Positions 10,201-18,876 of a stretch of 64,000 nt of DNA are shown piece after piece. A program made the translations under genes and the position numbers. The DNA is from Histomonas meleagridis (Eukaryota > Parabasalia > Tritrichomonadida > Dientamoebidae). The notes below the pieces were generated by a model. It had not been told where the DNA came from, did no database searches, and saw only the letters and a list, made by a program, of their open reading frames with translations. The DNA is taken from assembly GCA_020186115.1 (NCBI GenBank), contig WSYJ01000133.1:124001-188000 (forward strand), read 5' to 3'. The first letter of the stretch is position 1. Each line of letters opens with the position of its first letter.

Positions 10201-10767
10201 TGGCTTTTGAGTTTCTTCTAATCCAATCTTTAAAAGTGCTGTGATTGCTGTTGTGAATTCACTTGAGAATTTGATGAAAAAATTGGGATCAATTGTAAAA
10301 AGATGATGCATAAGAAAAACTGATGACAATACACCAGACCTTGTAGTTCTTGCTGTTAACCAAGAAAAACACCTTTCAAAGAGTTTTGGAATTATTGGAA
10401 TTGAAATAACTCGAGATATTCGTTTAACAAGGTGGGCAATTCCATCAATTAATATTACGGATTCTAATGGTAGGATTCTTTCGAGATTTTGATTGATTAA
10501 TATTAGTTGATTATGATCTTCTTCAATATCAACATAATATGAAAAACCTACTAGAGCAGCAAGACGATCTTCAGTTTTCCTATAATGGAGTTTTTCTTGA
10601 GACCACCGAAAAAGTTCATTTAGAAAATTTCTTTGATTTTCTTCATTCGCATTTTTGAAAGATTTGGTAAATAAAACTCGTGAGTGTGTAAAAGCTTCCT
10701 TAAACGTGCTCATGGAAGATATTTCATTTTCAATATTTTCGAAGCTTTGCGAAAGAAAAGAATCCAT
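4249..10767 (-). CDS. TOR: TOR-family phosphatidylinositol 3-kinase-related protein kinase
   Basis: A 2172-aa kinase, shorter than human mTOR (2549 aa). The N-terminal ~1100 residues look like HEAT helices, followed by a FAT region (about 1150-1650). A much-altered FRB stretch lies at about 1665-1750. The kinase domain contains LLKGREDLRLDQRIMQLF near 1848 (family LLKGHEDLRQDERVMQLF), the catalytic loop GIGDRHPSNIL near 2010 and HIDFSDCFE near 2024. The C-terminus is a FATC ending MYYGWAPFW (mTOR: CYIGWCPFW). TOR is the growth-controlling kinase of TORC1 and TORC2. Two oddities: the DFG motif reads DFS, and the FRB has lost its usual Ser and aromatic residues. AACGGTT lies about 50 nt upstream of the ATG. 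No introns are apparent. Confidence 0.92.
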   Translation of the reverse strand: MDSFLSQSFENIENEISSMSTFKEAFTHSRVLFTKSFKNANEENQRNFLNELFRWSQEKLHYRKTEDRLAALVGFSYYVDIEEDHNQLILINQNLERILPLESVILIDGIAHLVKRISRVISIPIIPKLFERCFSWLTARTTRSGVLSSVFLMHHLFTIDPNFFIKFSSEFTTAITALLKIGLEETQKPAVDLFQQFIEISPQGNQIVSTEITTIIYSPPTELPRYLLLLKSFLKNNNDVCNEKANDIFTSIISFLNTSPIPEHLQILVKLCKVLNDKAQEISNSILSLFQNNDQIDFKNPKICMIYSKILRVMPKTFSLFGNSLLPTLVNNMDCFFIIATSIIDCSPELVDRNLFLDKMQHMEFNEYSINFCSSYFTAFKEDSFRIISIFVPKLNESFENNNSIKCILQLITKLSIITEFPIEDYWEFVFNIFNNSSNENIKIISIQTLFIIIHRFDYEKQKKLLSLLLSLQNNLSSKLKITLCNSIDDSLLSHFSDHSLFFMAEQLYEDDNYSVKISTLDLISRIQNFTPLSTMKFFQTKLKQFPFVYFQIPLKRDRMQEISLLPLIIQSSGSFARSHQTDLIKFIIEILNSKVETSLTLPKRVIYKFEQKYDQKIRIYSLKSITALANKKACDKDMLFSIISSIVEQFFIYKKTSIHLSATESLKSLFRNFPITKLISSKKIVKFHQRLYQFLKTSTNSRVNILILQLLGTIGALDPHQFHNPKTPIPINESYPLYDSTNREQSTLNYVMKYILGQLKDGKPHELPVLINALTYIFQSDSQKCLIYLEDVIKLINSFHVKPELIASDDLLHFLTTIILVVDVAILPYKDDIYKLVLPYLKENTSIDAIKLLCALIFAIKCNFKEYGPNTFKIIYDLIQKEEDSNNIINYLLALTLIVIYADGSIRLYFDLIQKYVYKNDITSEFAITFLCQTLRNCSFPQIVLPSFHLACNFINTETHLQYISIRLIELLIIRFTSIMFSLPINLSELHPEISKFLNEITSNSAFEFLRNFDAVPDPYPIRSKPSIKPSSLSQVFSRGRLQSSVSENDWSSWLLQITQELVLCSNSPAIRASHPLLRVSSDFERGLFPFVIVSVWDISSENDRSTLSNYLLEIVHNSHTPTNILEIIISACEAMDRAQFTLFTDPLIIGQIAERCNSWFIAIRFYEKNSILNIETIQHLLRIQSLLKRKECALGLLSIVQSPNSNCELLEALSMWKQARDVYSQKLKETKCNENYLIKYLSCSMLIEDWQSIIEKFDDFKTYSKDIQAQLAIIFVAAARNSKLNPHEFLLSIKNDDPITCIFRTLVALDFNQLNTAKKWVQKGLKMLSMNFSSFLSGTYEPSIPIIYKSMIFEELKDIIYQRENKITSKEILLIWKSKANYINRDPTQLGYIHKVRELLQCNEEEMFEINFDYVNSLRRSQEWTLFNNCYNNLFTNNNAKENDKIKLLQAKYRYDNQLINNYDEFIEIINKENINDEIYCDAVCSYTNRCPINPNAIPLLKKVIEIQPTKIRAWKNWAFFNLGCAQNNEYNEIDRVNYASNAINGFAKLISLTRPSLHFLCHLCNLFFTFGSHLTNFKNVSKNLISLSPSSVIQIIPQLMVQFDHKNEEVRKVVYKIVENFSINHFQALAMPLCLVKRTPTSSKTLLTFIEQMGEKHYEVMKDAEIFTNAMLHIAVTAVEEAIVLLERAVACSENEKYEKEVMDLLKQVLNIMDSTQSQFVKNIFTFSKISYYHDRLSSIFQNNNNINNIKPKDKVLLYNTSHGIKSILQLRMEAITTIDINELDLNIVDQPFSLAIPGFYSVNKAPATIKSIGHVMKLIPSAKRPRKLRIIGSDGINYKYLLKGREDLRLDQRIMQLFSLANSILHDDKFGIEKHLHIRQVPIVPIAPNAGLIVWAEGGETLYSMISWHRKVLGIIENKEQQMLREYVGNNHIIGEKEATLRLNIVQKLELHREVCSCYPDDDIRETLWLKSQNAEIWLNKITNFSRSNGLMSIIGYIMGIGDRHPSNILVMKGTGNVVHIDFSDCFEKANLRAYVHETVPFRLTRMIVRAFGASGVNGVFSMTAEYVMKLMRKNKDALLAFLDIFVQDPITDTIWYKNAVDFTTKWNGETEEKGAMLKRAIARVNDKLCGQEFGEILNVHDQVQKLIEMATDELNLAQMYYGWAPFW

Positions 10768-11496
10768 GATTTGCCTAGGGATTTTGGCGTTGAACCCGTT
10801 TAATATTGTCCTTAATAACGGTTTTTACTTGTCCATCGAGCCATTCAAAAAGTTATGATGTAACGAGGAACGTCATTTTACATATCTCTCATGTTTTTTC
10901 TTCTACTAAGAATTATAACAAAAATGCTTGTACAATATGCATGTTATTCGAAAGCCGTTTGGAATATTCAATAAAAACAAAATAATTTTTTTACAAATTT
11001 ATATTTGATATTTCCATTTCTTGAAATTCTTATGATTCAGAGTACCAAAATCATATTGTTTTTGTATCAACAACGAAATGTTATATATTAATTATAAAAT
11101 GAAAATTCAATTGAATGTCAGACCGAACGTGTAAATAAACTTAAAAAAAAATATGTTTTATGCAAATATATATAAACTTAACTCAAAATGGACTGAATTC
11201 TAATGATTTTAGATATATTTATTTAATCAAGATTAAGAAAATCTGATACTATATTTTATGATTGTAAATACATGAATTCTCAAATAAATACATATCATAT
11301 TATTATTACTCACGGAAATACAAACATAGTACGTAATGTTTTGACTTAGAACGTCTCCAAACACAAGACTTACGATTGCAGAAAGATTAGTCAGCAAAGT
11401 TATTAGATTGAGTGCAATTTGATCGTTCTCGTTTTCAAAAAGAATAGTCAGATATAAAATTTACTCTTTAGTTCTAACGTATTTAACAATAAAAAT
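10768..11496. other. intergenic DNA upstream of TOR
   Basis: The left 100 bp hold the likely TOR promoter (AACGGTT at 10817-10823). The rest is AT-rich with no coding pattern, ending at the 3' end of the first ABC half-transporter. Confidence 0.5.
10817..10823. promoter_or_regulatory. AACGGTT box upstream of TOR
   Basis: Read on the gene strand it is AACCGTT, about 50 nt before the TOR ATG. This is the opposite orientation to the box before the C2 gene, consistent with an orientation-independent site. The role is inferred. Confidence 0.4.
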
Positions 11497-13269
11497 TCAC
11501 TGTAGTTGGTACTTAACCAAATCGGCATAAAACCCGTTCTTTGCCAATAGTTCTTTATGTGTACCTTCTTCTAAGATGTGTCCATTTTGGAACACCAGAA
11601 TTCTATCTGCGTTAATCACAGTAGCCAATCTATGTGCGACCAAAATGGCAGTCTTTCCGTGTCTGAACTTTTCGAGTGATTCGTGCACCAATTGTTCACT
11701 TTCTGTATCCAAAGCAGCAGTTGCTTCGTCCAAAAGTAGAATTGGTGCATTAGCAAGAATAGCTCTTGAGATACAAATTCTTTGTTTTTGTCCACCACTT
11801 AAACTTGTTTGGTGTACAACTGATTTATATTTCTTAGGTAAATCAGTGATAAATTTATGTGCATTACCTATTTGTGCTGCTTTAATAATTTCTTCTTTCT
11901 TAGCATCTTCTTTAGAATAACGAATGTTATCTAAAATCGAAACCGAAAACAAAACAGGTGTTTGAGGCACAACAGAAATAAATGACCTCAAATTAACACA
12001 TGATAATTCGGAGATATCTTTTCCATCAATTAATATTTGTCCACTTTCGATTTCATAAAATCGTTGAATCAATTGAAGTGTTGTTGATTTACCACAACCA
12101 CTTTCACCTACAAAAGCAACAGTTTCACCAGCATTAATCTTAAAACTTAAGTCTTTAACAGCATAATTCTCTGCTGATTCATATTTGAAACATACGTTCT
12201 TGAATTCGATTGTTCCATCAACTCTATCCAATGTGTCTCCTTTCTTTCGATCTATTTTAGGTTTCATTTCGATTAATTGTATGATTTTCGCTGATGATAT
12301 TGCAGCTTTGTTCATATCATTACTTACTGCAACTGCTTGTGTAAGTCCAAAGATGCCCATAATCATTGAGAAGAATACAATGAAAATATCACCGCTTGTG
12401 TAACCATAATACATTTGATTCATTACCATGTCACTACCAAAATAACAAATTGCCGCAACCATTAAGTTGGCAAGTAATGATATTGTTCCATCTTTAATCC
12501 CTTGTGCTATACTTGTCTTGAAGAATACTTTATCAACTTCAATAAGTTGATCCTTATATAAGGATGATTCATATAATTCATTATCAAATGATTTAATTGT
12601 TCGGAAACTTGCAATTGCTTCTTCTGCTTTGTTGTTTGCTGCTGATGAACTTTCATTATATGTGATCCATATTTTATCAATGATTTTGTCTCCAACACCA
12701 TAAACTATAAGACATACAATTAACACAGCACCACCAATGATGGATAAGCGCCAACATGTAACAAATGCTAAGATAACCCCTGCAATGGCTTCACCTGCCA
12801 TTTGAAGTGCATTTAAAAATTTCTCAAAATAAACATCATGGATAATTGTTACATCTTGTGAAAGTCGGCCAACAAGAATTCCTGTGGGTGTTCGATCAAA
12901 GTAATCAATTCCTTGTTCAACAACATTTTTGTAAACACGTTTTCTTAGATCTTCTGGTAATGATGAATTACAATACGATCTAAGACCATAAGCAATACTA
13001 GATGCGAAGAACATTCCAACAACGAAATATGCCATATCGCATATAATTGGAACAAATTCATCCATGAAGTTTTCGCTTGCAAAGACAGTAACCATATCAC
13101 CAAGCATGATAGACATCATAACAGGTAATGCCCCTACAACAAAATGAAGAATAAATGTTAATATGTATGGGACTTTATGTTCTAAATAGCCCATGATCTT
13201 GAAATATTCACCTCCTCTTCGCATTTTTTCATCTTCCTTACTCACAACATTCCTGAAAGTCGATTCCAT
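11497..13269 (-). CDS. ABC half-transporter, ABCB/MDR type (A)
   Basis: A 590-aa half-size exporter: about six membrane helices in residues 1-300 (for example YILTFILHFVVGALPVMM), then one nucleotide-binding domain. Walker A GESGCGKST is near 386, the signature LSGGQKQRI near 490, Walker B ILLLDEA near 511 with the catalytic Glu present, and the H-loop VAHRL follows. The family pumps lipids, peptides or drugs as dimers. The frame is open to an ATG at 13377, but the AACCGTT promoter box (13316-13322) would then lie inside the gene. The internal ATG of MESTFRNVV at 13269 puts the box 47 nt upstream and gives a normal N-terminus, so I prefer it. It is divergent from half-transporter B. Confidence 0.88.
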   Translation of the reverse strand: MESTFRNVVSKEDEKMRRGGEYFKIMGYLEHKVPYILTFILHFVVGALPVMMSIMLGDMVTVFASENFMDEFVPIICDMAYFVVGMFFASSIAYGLRSYCNSSLPEDLRKRVYKNVVEQGIDYFDRTPTGILVGRLSQDVTIIHDVYFEKFLNALQMAGEAIAGVILAFVTCWRLSIIGGAVLIVCLIVYGVGDKIIDKIWITYNESSSAANNKAEEAIASFRTIKSFDNELYESSLYKDQLIEVDKVFFKTSIAQGIKDGTISLLANLMVAAICYFGSDMVMNQMYYGYTSGDIFIVFFSMIMGIFGLTQAVAVSNDMNKAAISSAKIIQLIEMKPKIDRKKGDTLDRVDGTIEFKNVCFKYESAENYAVKDLSFKINAGETVAFVGESGCGKSTTLQLIQRFYEIESGQILIDGKDISELSCVNLRSFISVVPQTPVLFSVSILDNIRYSKEDAKKEEIIKAAQIGNAHKFITDLPKKYKSVVHQTSLSGGQKQRICISRAILANAPILLLDEATAALDTESEQLVHESLEKFRHGKTAILVAHRLATVINADRILVFQNGHILEEGTHKELLAKNGFYADLVKYQLQ

Positions 13270-13315
13270 TGTTCTGATTGGCAATGGCCAAAAATTTTGA
13301 TTGAAAAAAGGGTTA

Positions 13316-13322
13316 AACCGTT
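13316..13322. promoter_or_regulatory. AACCGTT box between divergent ABC genes
   Basis: The box lies 47 nt upstream of the preferred start of half-transporter A and 93 nt upstream of B. A second, weaker AACGACC lies at about 13401, 8-14 nt before the ATG of B. It supports a shared regulatory region of 145 bp for the pair. Inference. Confidence 0.4.
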
Positions 13323-13414
13323 CACAAATTTTATCGTAAAATTGAAAGTCTACAGAAAAAATTGAAAGCACTTTCAAAAATCACATTAAATTTCAGTCTT
13401 AACGACCAGATTTC

Positions 13415-15307
13415 ATGCAGTCTTCAAGCTTAGCCTACCGTCATCCTTCTGAATATTCATCAATAGACATGACCCTTTCTGTTCATAAGGAAACAGGTGA
13501 CTATAACCAGAAAGAAGAGTTTCATGCAAGAATCAAATTATATGGAATGTTAATGAAATATCCTAAAGCAATAATTGGTATTTTTCCATCAGTAATCTTT
13601 GGTGCAGTACCAATTCTTTCATTTCTTTTCATCGGTAATGTAATTAATGCACTTACAAATTTCGAAGCAACACATGGAGAAGTTAAAGATTTCGAATCCG
13701 TCAAAAACAATGTGTTGTACTTAGTTATAGTTGCCATTGTTGTCGCAATTTGTAAGTTTTTAGATAGTTTTCTTTGGATTAAAGTTGGCTCTGAATTTGT
13801 TAACGACTTAAGAGGCAATGTCTTCCAAAAGATCATGATGAGTGATGTATCATTCTTTGATGTAACGCCAATTGGTGAAATCTTAACATTACTTGGTGAA
13901 GAATCTCAATCAGTTCAAGATAATTTCGGCATTACAAAAGGACAACAATTCCAATTCATTGGACAATTTCTCATTGGAATCATCTTTTCATATGTATATT
14001 GTTGGAAAATGGCACTTATAGCCACATGTGTTGTCCCATATTTCATAGCTGTCATTGCCATTTGTAGTAAATACATTGATCGCCATTTCAATCTTAAATT
14101 CATCTTCACAGGCAAAGAGATTACTATTGCTGATGAAACATTATCTAACATTCGAACTGTTCGAGGATTTAATCGGGAAGATGCTGAATTCGAGCGATTT
14201 ATGGTAGAGACACGTAAAGCTGCGCATGAAGATCGAATGACAGCATTATTCATCACTATAATGTTTGTTCTTGTTGATCTTGGAACGTGGGCCATGATTG
14301 TAGGTAATATATATTATGGAGGACAACTTGTTGATTCAGGAGAACTTAACTCAGGAAATTTGTTATCAATTTTCGGATATTTAATGTTTAGTTGTATAGC
14401 TATCATTAGCTTACAAATGTCAATGCAAGGTGAAGAACAAGCAATTCATTCTGGTAAGAAGATATTAGAAATTATGAACAGAGAACCAAATGTACCATTT
14501 GAAGGAGGGGAAATAATCGAAAACTTTAAAGGTCATATTCAGTTTCTAAATGTATCCTTCAAATATCCGACACGTGATGTCTACGTCTTAAAGAATGTAT
14601 CATTTGAAATCAAACCAGGTCAAATGGGTGCATTAGTTGGACATTCAGGTTCAGGCAAGTCGACATGTGTACAATTGTTAGAAAGATTTTATGATGTAAC
14701 TGAAGGTGTTATATTACTTGATGGTAAAGATATTAAAACACTTGATCCACGTTGGTTACATCAGAAGACAAGTTTAGTATCACAAGAGCCGATTTTGTTC
14801 CAATTATCTGTTAAAGATAATATTAAATATGGTGTGAGAGATGCAACTGATGAAATGATTAGAGAAGCTGCGGAGAAAGCTAATGCACTTAAGTTCATTG
14901 AGAAATTGGATGGAAAATTCGATTATTTCGTTGGCGAAAAAGGTGATACTGTAAGTGGCGGACAAAGACAAAGAATTGCAATCGCAAGAGCTTTGATTAA
15001 GGATCCAGTGATACTTATCACTGATGAAGCAACTTCTGCTTTGGACGCGGCAAGTGAAAAGAAAGTCCAAATCGCTTTGGATGAAGTAATGAAGAATAGA
15101 ACTTCTGTCGTGGTGGCGCATAGATTAAGTACAATTAGAAACGCAAACATAATTTACGTGTTCGATGCTGGAGAAATTAAAGAAATTGGTAACCACGAAT
15201 CACTAGTGAGGAAAAGAGGTTACTATTATGAACTGGTGAGAAGGCAAATGACAGAAGACGACGAAAAGATTATAAGTAAGGAAAAGAAGAAAAGCAAAAA
15301 GAAGTGA
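13415..15307 (+). CDS. ABC half-transporter, ABCB/MDR type (B)
   Basis: A 630-aa half-transporter with membrane helices in about residues 45-330. The nucleotide-binding domain has Walker A GHSGSGKST near 408, signature VSGGQRQRI near 512, Walker B ILITDEATSALD near 533 and H-loop VAHRLST. All catalytic residues look intact, although the first signature residue is Val rather than Leu. The C-terminus is very basic (KEKKKSKKK), possibly a retention or membrane-contact signal. It is divergently paired with half-transporter A across 145 bp, and the two differ in sequence, which suggests an obligate heterodimer of TAP1/TAP2 style. The pairing is inference; the ABC assignment is not in doubt. Confidence 0.9.
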   Translation: MQSSSLAYRHPSEYSSIDMTLSVHKETGDYNQKEEFHARIKLYGMLMKYPKAIIGIFPSVIFGAVPILSFLFIGNVINALTNFEATHGEVKDFESVKNNVLYLVIVAIVVAICKFLDSFLWIKVGSEFVNDLRGNVFQKIMMSDVSFFDVTPIGEILTLLGEESQSVQDNFGITKGQQFQFIGQFLIGIIFSYVYCWKMALIATCVVPYFIAVIAICSKYIDRHFNLKFIFTGKEITIADETLSNIRTVRGFNREDAEFERFMVETRKAAHEDRMTALFITIMFVLVDLGTWAMIVGNIYYGGQLVDSGELNSGNLLSIFGYLMFSCIAIISLQMSMQGEEQAIHSGKKILEIMNREPNVPFEGGEIIENFKGHIQFLNVSFKYPTRDVYVLKNVSFEIKPGQMGALVGHSGSGKSTCVQLLERFYDVTEGVILLDGKDIKTLDPRWLHQKTSLVSQEPILFQLSVKDNIKYGVRDATDEMIREAAEKANALKFIEKLDGKFDYFVGEKGDTVSGGQRQRIAIARALIKDPVILITDEATSALDAASEKKVQIALDEVMKNRTSVVVAHRLSTIRNANIIYVFDAGEIKEIGNHESLVRKRGYYYELVRRQMTEDDEKIISKEKKKSKKK

Positions 15308-15392
15308 ATGATTCAAAGAAAAAATCGATAATTTCTTTGATCCTTTTATATAAATTTAATAAAATATCTTAGATTAAGCAAATAAATTTTTG

Positions 15393-15795
15393 TGGTATTG
15401 CAATTGTTCAAGGAAAAACATAAATTTGGTGAGAAACTTGGAGATAATGAAAATTTGAGCAAAAACACCTCTTCTGAAATTTCAGAGAATTTTTCTGATG
15501 GTTTTGAAATTTGTTTGAAAACAGTTTATGACGAAATTGACAGAAACTTACAAAAATGAGGAGAAAAAGTTTTTTGGAAGAAAACATACATCTCGGTCAA
15601 GTCAAACAGATGACCTTCAATCAAACATGTCAAAATAAGTGATGAAGCAACTCAACTTGAAAATGAAGGGAAAACAGAAGAAGCGAACGGACTTTTGGCT
15701 AAAGCACAAGAAAACGAAAACATATTTGCTTAGAGAGAGATTGGATGATGAGATCAAAAAGTTGGTAAAGATAATAAATAATATTATTTGAAAGA
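15393..15795 (+). pseudogene. decayed coiled-coil gene fragment
   Basis: The forward strand reads as protein-like segments broken by frame changes and stops. The first is EKHKFGEKLGDNENLSKNT and continues to VYDEIDRNLQK. The second is ISDEATQLENEGKTEEANGL, going on to LLAKAQENENIFA and then a stop. Both are charged, helix-forming and unlike the AT-rich spacer around them. I do not recognise the parent protein. No start codon or intact frame remains. It sits between an ABC gene and a decaying ankyrin gene, so this is a local graveyard. Confidence 0.4.
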
Positions 15796-15839
15796 GCATT
15801 TGTGCAATTTATGATGTATCATTGGAACCGATTAATATT

Positions 15840-16530
15840 AATGAAATTAGGATAACGGGCTATTTTTCATTAAATAATTTAACTATTTCTGTATGACCAT
15901 TTTAGATGCTTTCATAAGTGCTGTTCGAAATAATTTAAATAATTTCCAATTATTATTTAGAAATCCAAAATTATTAAAATAAATTTTAAATAAAACAAAT
16001 AAATATTTTTAGCATTAATATCAATTCCTTCTTGTTCAAGAAGTAATTTAACTATTTCTGTATAACCTTTTTCTGATGCAATATTAAGTGCTGTATTAAA
16101 TATTTTAAATAGTTTCCAAAAATTATATTGAAATCCAAAATTATTAAAATAAATTTCAAATAAAACAAATAAATATTTTTAGCATTAATATCAATTCCTT
16201 CTTGTTCAAGAATTATTTTAACTATTTCTGTATAACCTTTTTCTGATGCTCTAATAAGTGCTGTTTTAAACAATTTAAATAATTTTCAAAAATTATATTG
16301 AAATCCAAAATTATTAAAATAAATTTCAAATAAAACAAATAAATATTTTTAGCATTAATATCAATTCCTTCTTTGTCAAGAAGTAATTTAACTATTTCTG
16401 TATAACCTTTTTCAGAAGCTAAAATAAGTGCTGTTTCAAATAATTTAAATAATTTCCAAATATTATTTTGAAATATCAAATTATTAATATAAAAACTTTT
16501 AGCATTAATATCAATACCTTCTTTTACGAG
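15840..16530. repeat. 170-bp tandem ankyrin repeat units
   Basis: The block AGCATTAATATCAATTCC recurs at 16011, 16181, 16351 and 16501, giving periods of 170, 170 and 150 bp; a further degraded unit lies left of 16011. Each unit has about 100 bp encoding one ankyrin repeat (minus strand) plus a 50-70 bp AT-rich spacer that is itself nearly identical between units. Conservation of the noncoding-looking spacer means recent tandem amplification. A period of 170 is not a multiple of three, so every added unit changes frame. Confidence 0.85.
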
Positions 16531-17731
16531 AATATATTTAATCAGTTCAAAATTACCTGATTCCATGCCAAAAATTAAAATATTTTTTGGAATTTTTGTA
16601 TTTTTGAGAAAATATTTAATAAGATATAAGTTTCCAATCTTTGCTGTTTCATGAATGATATTATCATTAATTATCATTCCTTTTTCTCCCAAAAATGAAA
16701 GAACTTCATAATTTCCACTGTTAATACAATAAACAATCAAATCATTGTCTGATTTTTCTTCCAATTTATTTTCATAAAGATATTTAAAGATATCATTATG
16801 ATGAAATATAATTGCTGTTTTATATGCATCTTCAAATTTCGAATGATTTTGTTCACATAAATGAATTATTTCTTCATTTCCTCCTGCAATTGCATATTTA
16901 CCTGTGTTTTCTATTTTAGAACCATTCATAAGTAAATGTTTAAAACATTTAACTGCAGAAAAAAATGCTGCATAATCAATTAATGAAACATTTTTATGAT
17001 TAATAAATGAACATCTTTCATAAAGTGATGGCACAATTTTTTGATTAAAATCAAAATTTGTTTGTGATGTTATTTCTTGAAGTTTTTCGATTTCATCATT
17101 TCGAATTATTTTTGCAATTTCATTTGGATTATGCCCTTCTTTAATTAATTGTTTATGAAGTTCCCAATCATTCTCTGAAAGTTTCATATAATTATCATTA
17201 TAGTAAAATTTATTATGAAATTTTTTTTGTTTTTTGTTTTCATTTTTTTCCTCTATAATGTGAAAAATATTTTGATTTAATGCTTTTAACAATATCTTTA
17301 TGAATTAAATTGCATTCAATCATTTTATCAATTAGATAATATGCATCTTGTGATTTAATTTCATATATATATTCATAAAAAAATTCAATGATTTTTGGAA
17401 TGTTTTTATACATTTCTTCTTCTTTTTGAATTGATTGTAGATAATTAACATAAATAGAACTTTCTTTATGTTGTGAATAAAATGCAAAGTAAACTAAATT
17501 ACTTATAATATAATTAAATGAATATGGAAAAGTTATATCAAATAATTTCATTGTTTGTTGGGTTGAAAAAACAAGATTCTCTTCTGCTAAATTAAATATT
17601 AATTGCTTGAGAGAAATAAGTTCTTCTATACTAATGGTTTGACTTTCAAAATTAATATTATCTCTTTTTAAATTATTTGTAGTTGAAGAAAAATCATGAA
17701 TATCATTCATTTCTAAATGACACTTTTTCAT
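15860..17731 (-). pseudogene. frame-broken ankyrin-repeat gene with DUF3447-like N-terminus
   Basis: The gene reads rightwards to leftwards. One frame (17731-17240) gives an Ile/Tyr-rich N-terminal helical region typical of trichomonad ankyrin proteins. It breaks near 17285, and the next frame (17292-16222) continues through LIDYAAFFSAVKCFKHLLMN and YAIAGGNEEIIHLCEQ (DUF3447 type) into ankyrin repeats such as ALILASEKGYTEIVKLLL. Further repeats to about 15860 lie in successive frames because each 170-bp tandem unit shifts the frame. Ankyrin proteins of this type form one of the largest trichomonad families, of unknown function. The multiple breaks make it a pseudogene or assembly-error-prone copy; spliced expression looks unlikely because spacers lack trichomonad splice signals. 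Confidence 0.75.
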
Positions 17732-17935
17732 TCACAATTTTTTTTTAATTTAAATCTCAAGAAACAATAAAGTTTCAATATTAAAAATTGAGACATAATA
17801 ACATTAATTTTTAGTAAACTCTTTCAACCGGGGGCAAATGACTAAAGCCGAAACAAAACGCTTCCTAAACGAAAAGCAGGCATGTGGCAAATAAAGTATT
17901 TAATATTTTCACTGTATCTGTTAAAAATTTGTGTC

Positions 17936-17942
17936 AACGATG
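17936..17942 (+). promoter_or_regulatory. AACGATG Myb-like box before the RAD51 paralogue
   Basis: TCAACGATG lies about 20-26 nt before the ATG at 17962. It resembles the TAACGATA Myb recognition element known from T. vaginalis. The role is inferred. Confidence 0.3.
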
Positions 17943-17961
17943 TGAGTGAAGTTCACTTATT

Positions 17962-18876
17962 ATGGCGCTGCTTAAGGATGAGCTCCAAGAGAAGTTTAAT
18001 TCTTTATTTAGTGGATGTAATTTATGTACAGATATTGATTTCGCACAAATGACAGCAGATCAAATGACTGATCCGCTTCAAAAGAAAAAAGATATGTATA
18101 TCAAATGCAAAGATTTTTTATTTAATGGATATAATCATTTAATTAAAGCGGATTTAATTCAAGAAAGAGATCCTATATCAACATCAATGGATTTTTTATT
18201 CGGAGGGCCTTTTTATCGTGGAGAAGTTACAAGTATAGAAGGATCTTCAAGTACTGGCAAAACTCGACTTTGCCTAAAAATTGCTCACGAAGTTTCACAG
18301 GCAGGTCGCGTTTTGTACATCGATTCTGATTTTACCTTACAACCAAATATATTAGGAAAAATAAGAGAAACATTAGGTCTTGAAAACACTGTACAACCAA
18401 CATATGGTGTTGCTGATATTACCAACCCCAATGACGTTTCCTCTTTTCATATTTGTAGTTGTACAAATATCATCGAATTATATGATTCAATTAATCAATA
18501 TTTTTCACAAGCTAATGCAGACTTAATTGTTATAGATAGCTTAATAGCACTGTTTCAAAGTACAACATCCAAAGATGGCCCTGGATCTGCAATGCTCCAA
18601 GAATTTGCAATAGAACTAAAACATCTCGTTCAAGAAAAGAATTGCGTTGCCATTGTTACAAATGTTCTAAGGCGCGACCCTGGAAATAGGAAACCTTTTC
18701 TTGGGCGTTTATATTGTTCGTTATGGCATCAACGTCTTCAATTATTTTCTCGTAATTACATAACAAGTCAGTGCAAACTTGTAGCATCGCAGCGGTACAG
18801 AGAACAGATGCACTTGCTCTCATTGCAAAGGATGACTGAATGTCATGATGAAGTTGGTGATTTTGAAGAGGTTTAA
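17962..18876 (+). CDS. RecA/RAD51-family recombinase paralogue
   Basis: A 304-aa protein with the RAD51 ATPase core. Walker A is IEGSSSTGKTRLCLKIA near residue 95, and a Walker B strand ADLIVIDSLIALF (residues ~190-202) is followed by the expected VAIVTNVLRRD strand and the L2-like region. An N-terminal helical segment of about 75 residues precedes the core, as in RAD51 paralogues (RAD51C, RAD51D, XRCC2, XRCC3). The part after KPFLGRLY is divergent but ends in a recognisable WHQRLQLFSRN strand. It probably acts in homologous recombination, in the nucleus, with RAD51. I cannot say which paralogue it is. The stop codon TAA reads on as TAAACGGTC. Confidence 0.75.
   Translation: MALLKDELQEKFNSLFSGCNLCTDIDFAQMTADQMTDPLQKKKDMYIKCKDFLFNGYNHLIKADLIQERDPISTSMDFLFGGPFYRGEVTSIEGSSSTGKTRLCLKIAHEVSQAGRVLYIDSDFTLQPNILGKIRETLGLENTVQPTYGVADITNPNDVSSFHICSCTNIIELYDSINQYFSQANADLIVIDSLIALFQSTTSKDGPGSAMLQEFAIELKHLVQEKNCVAIVTNVLRRDPGNRKPFLGRLYCSLWHQRLQLFSRNYITSQCKLVASQRYREQMHLLSLQRMTECHDEVGDFEEV

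Noticed and set aside
16011-16351. Spacers between ankyrin repeats read as short introns
   Set aside because: Removing about 70 nt would restore frame in principle, but I found no GTATGT donor or ACTAACACACAG-type acceptor, and the nearest GT..AG choice gives stops.
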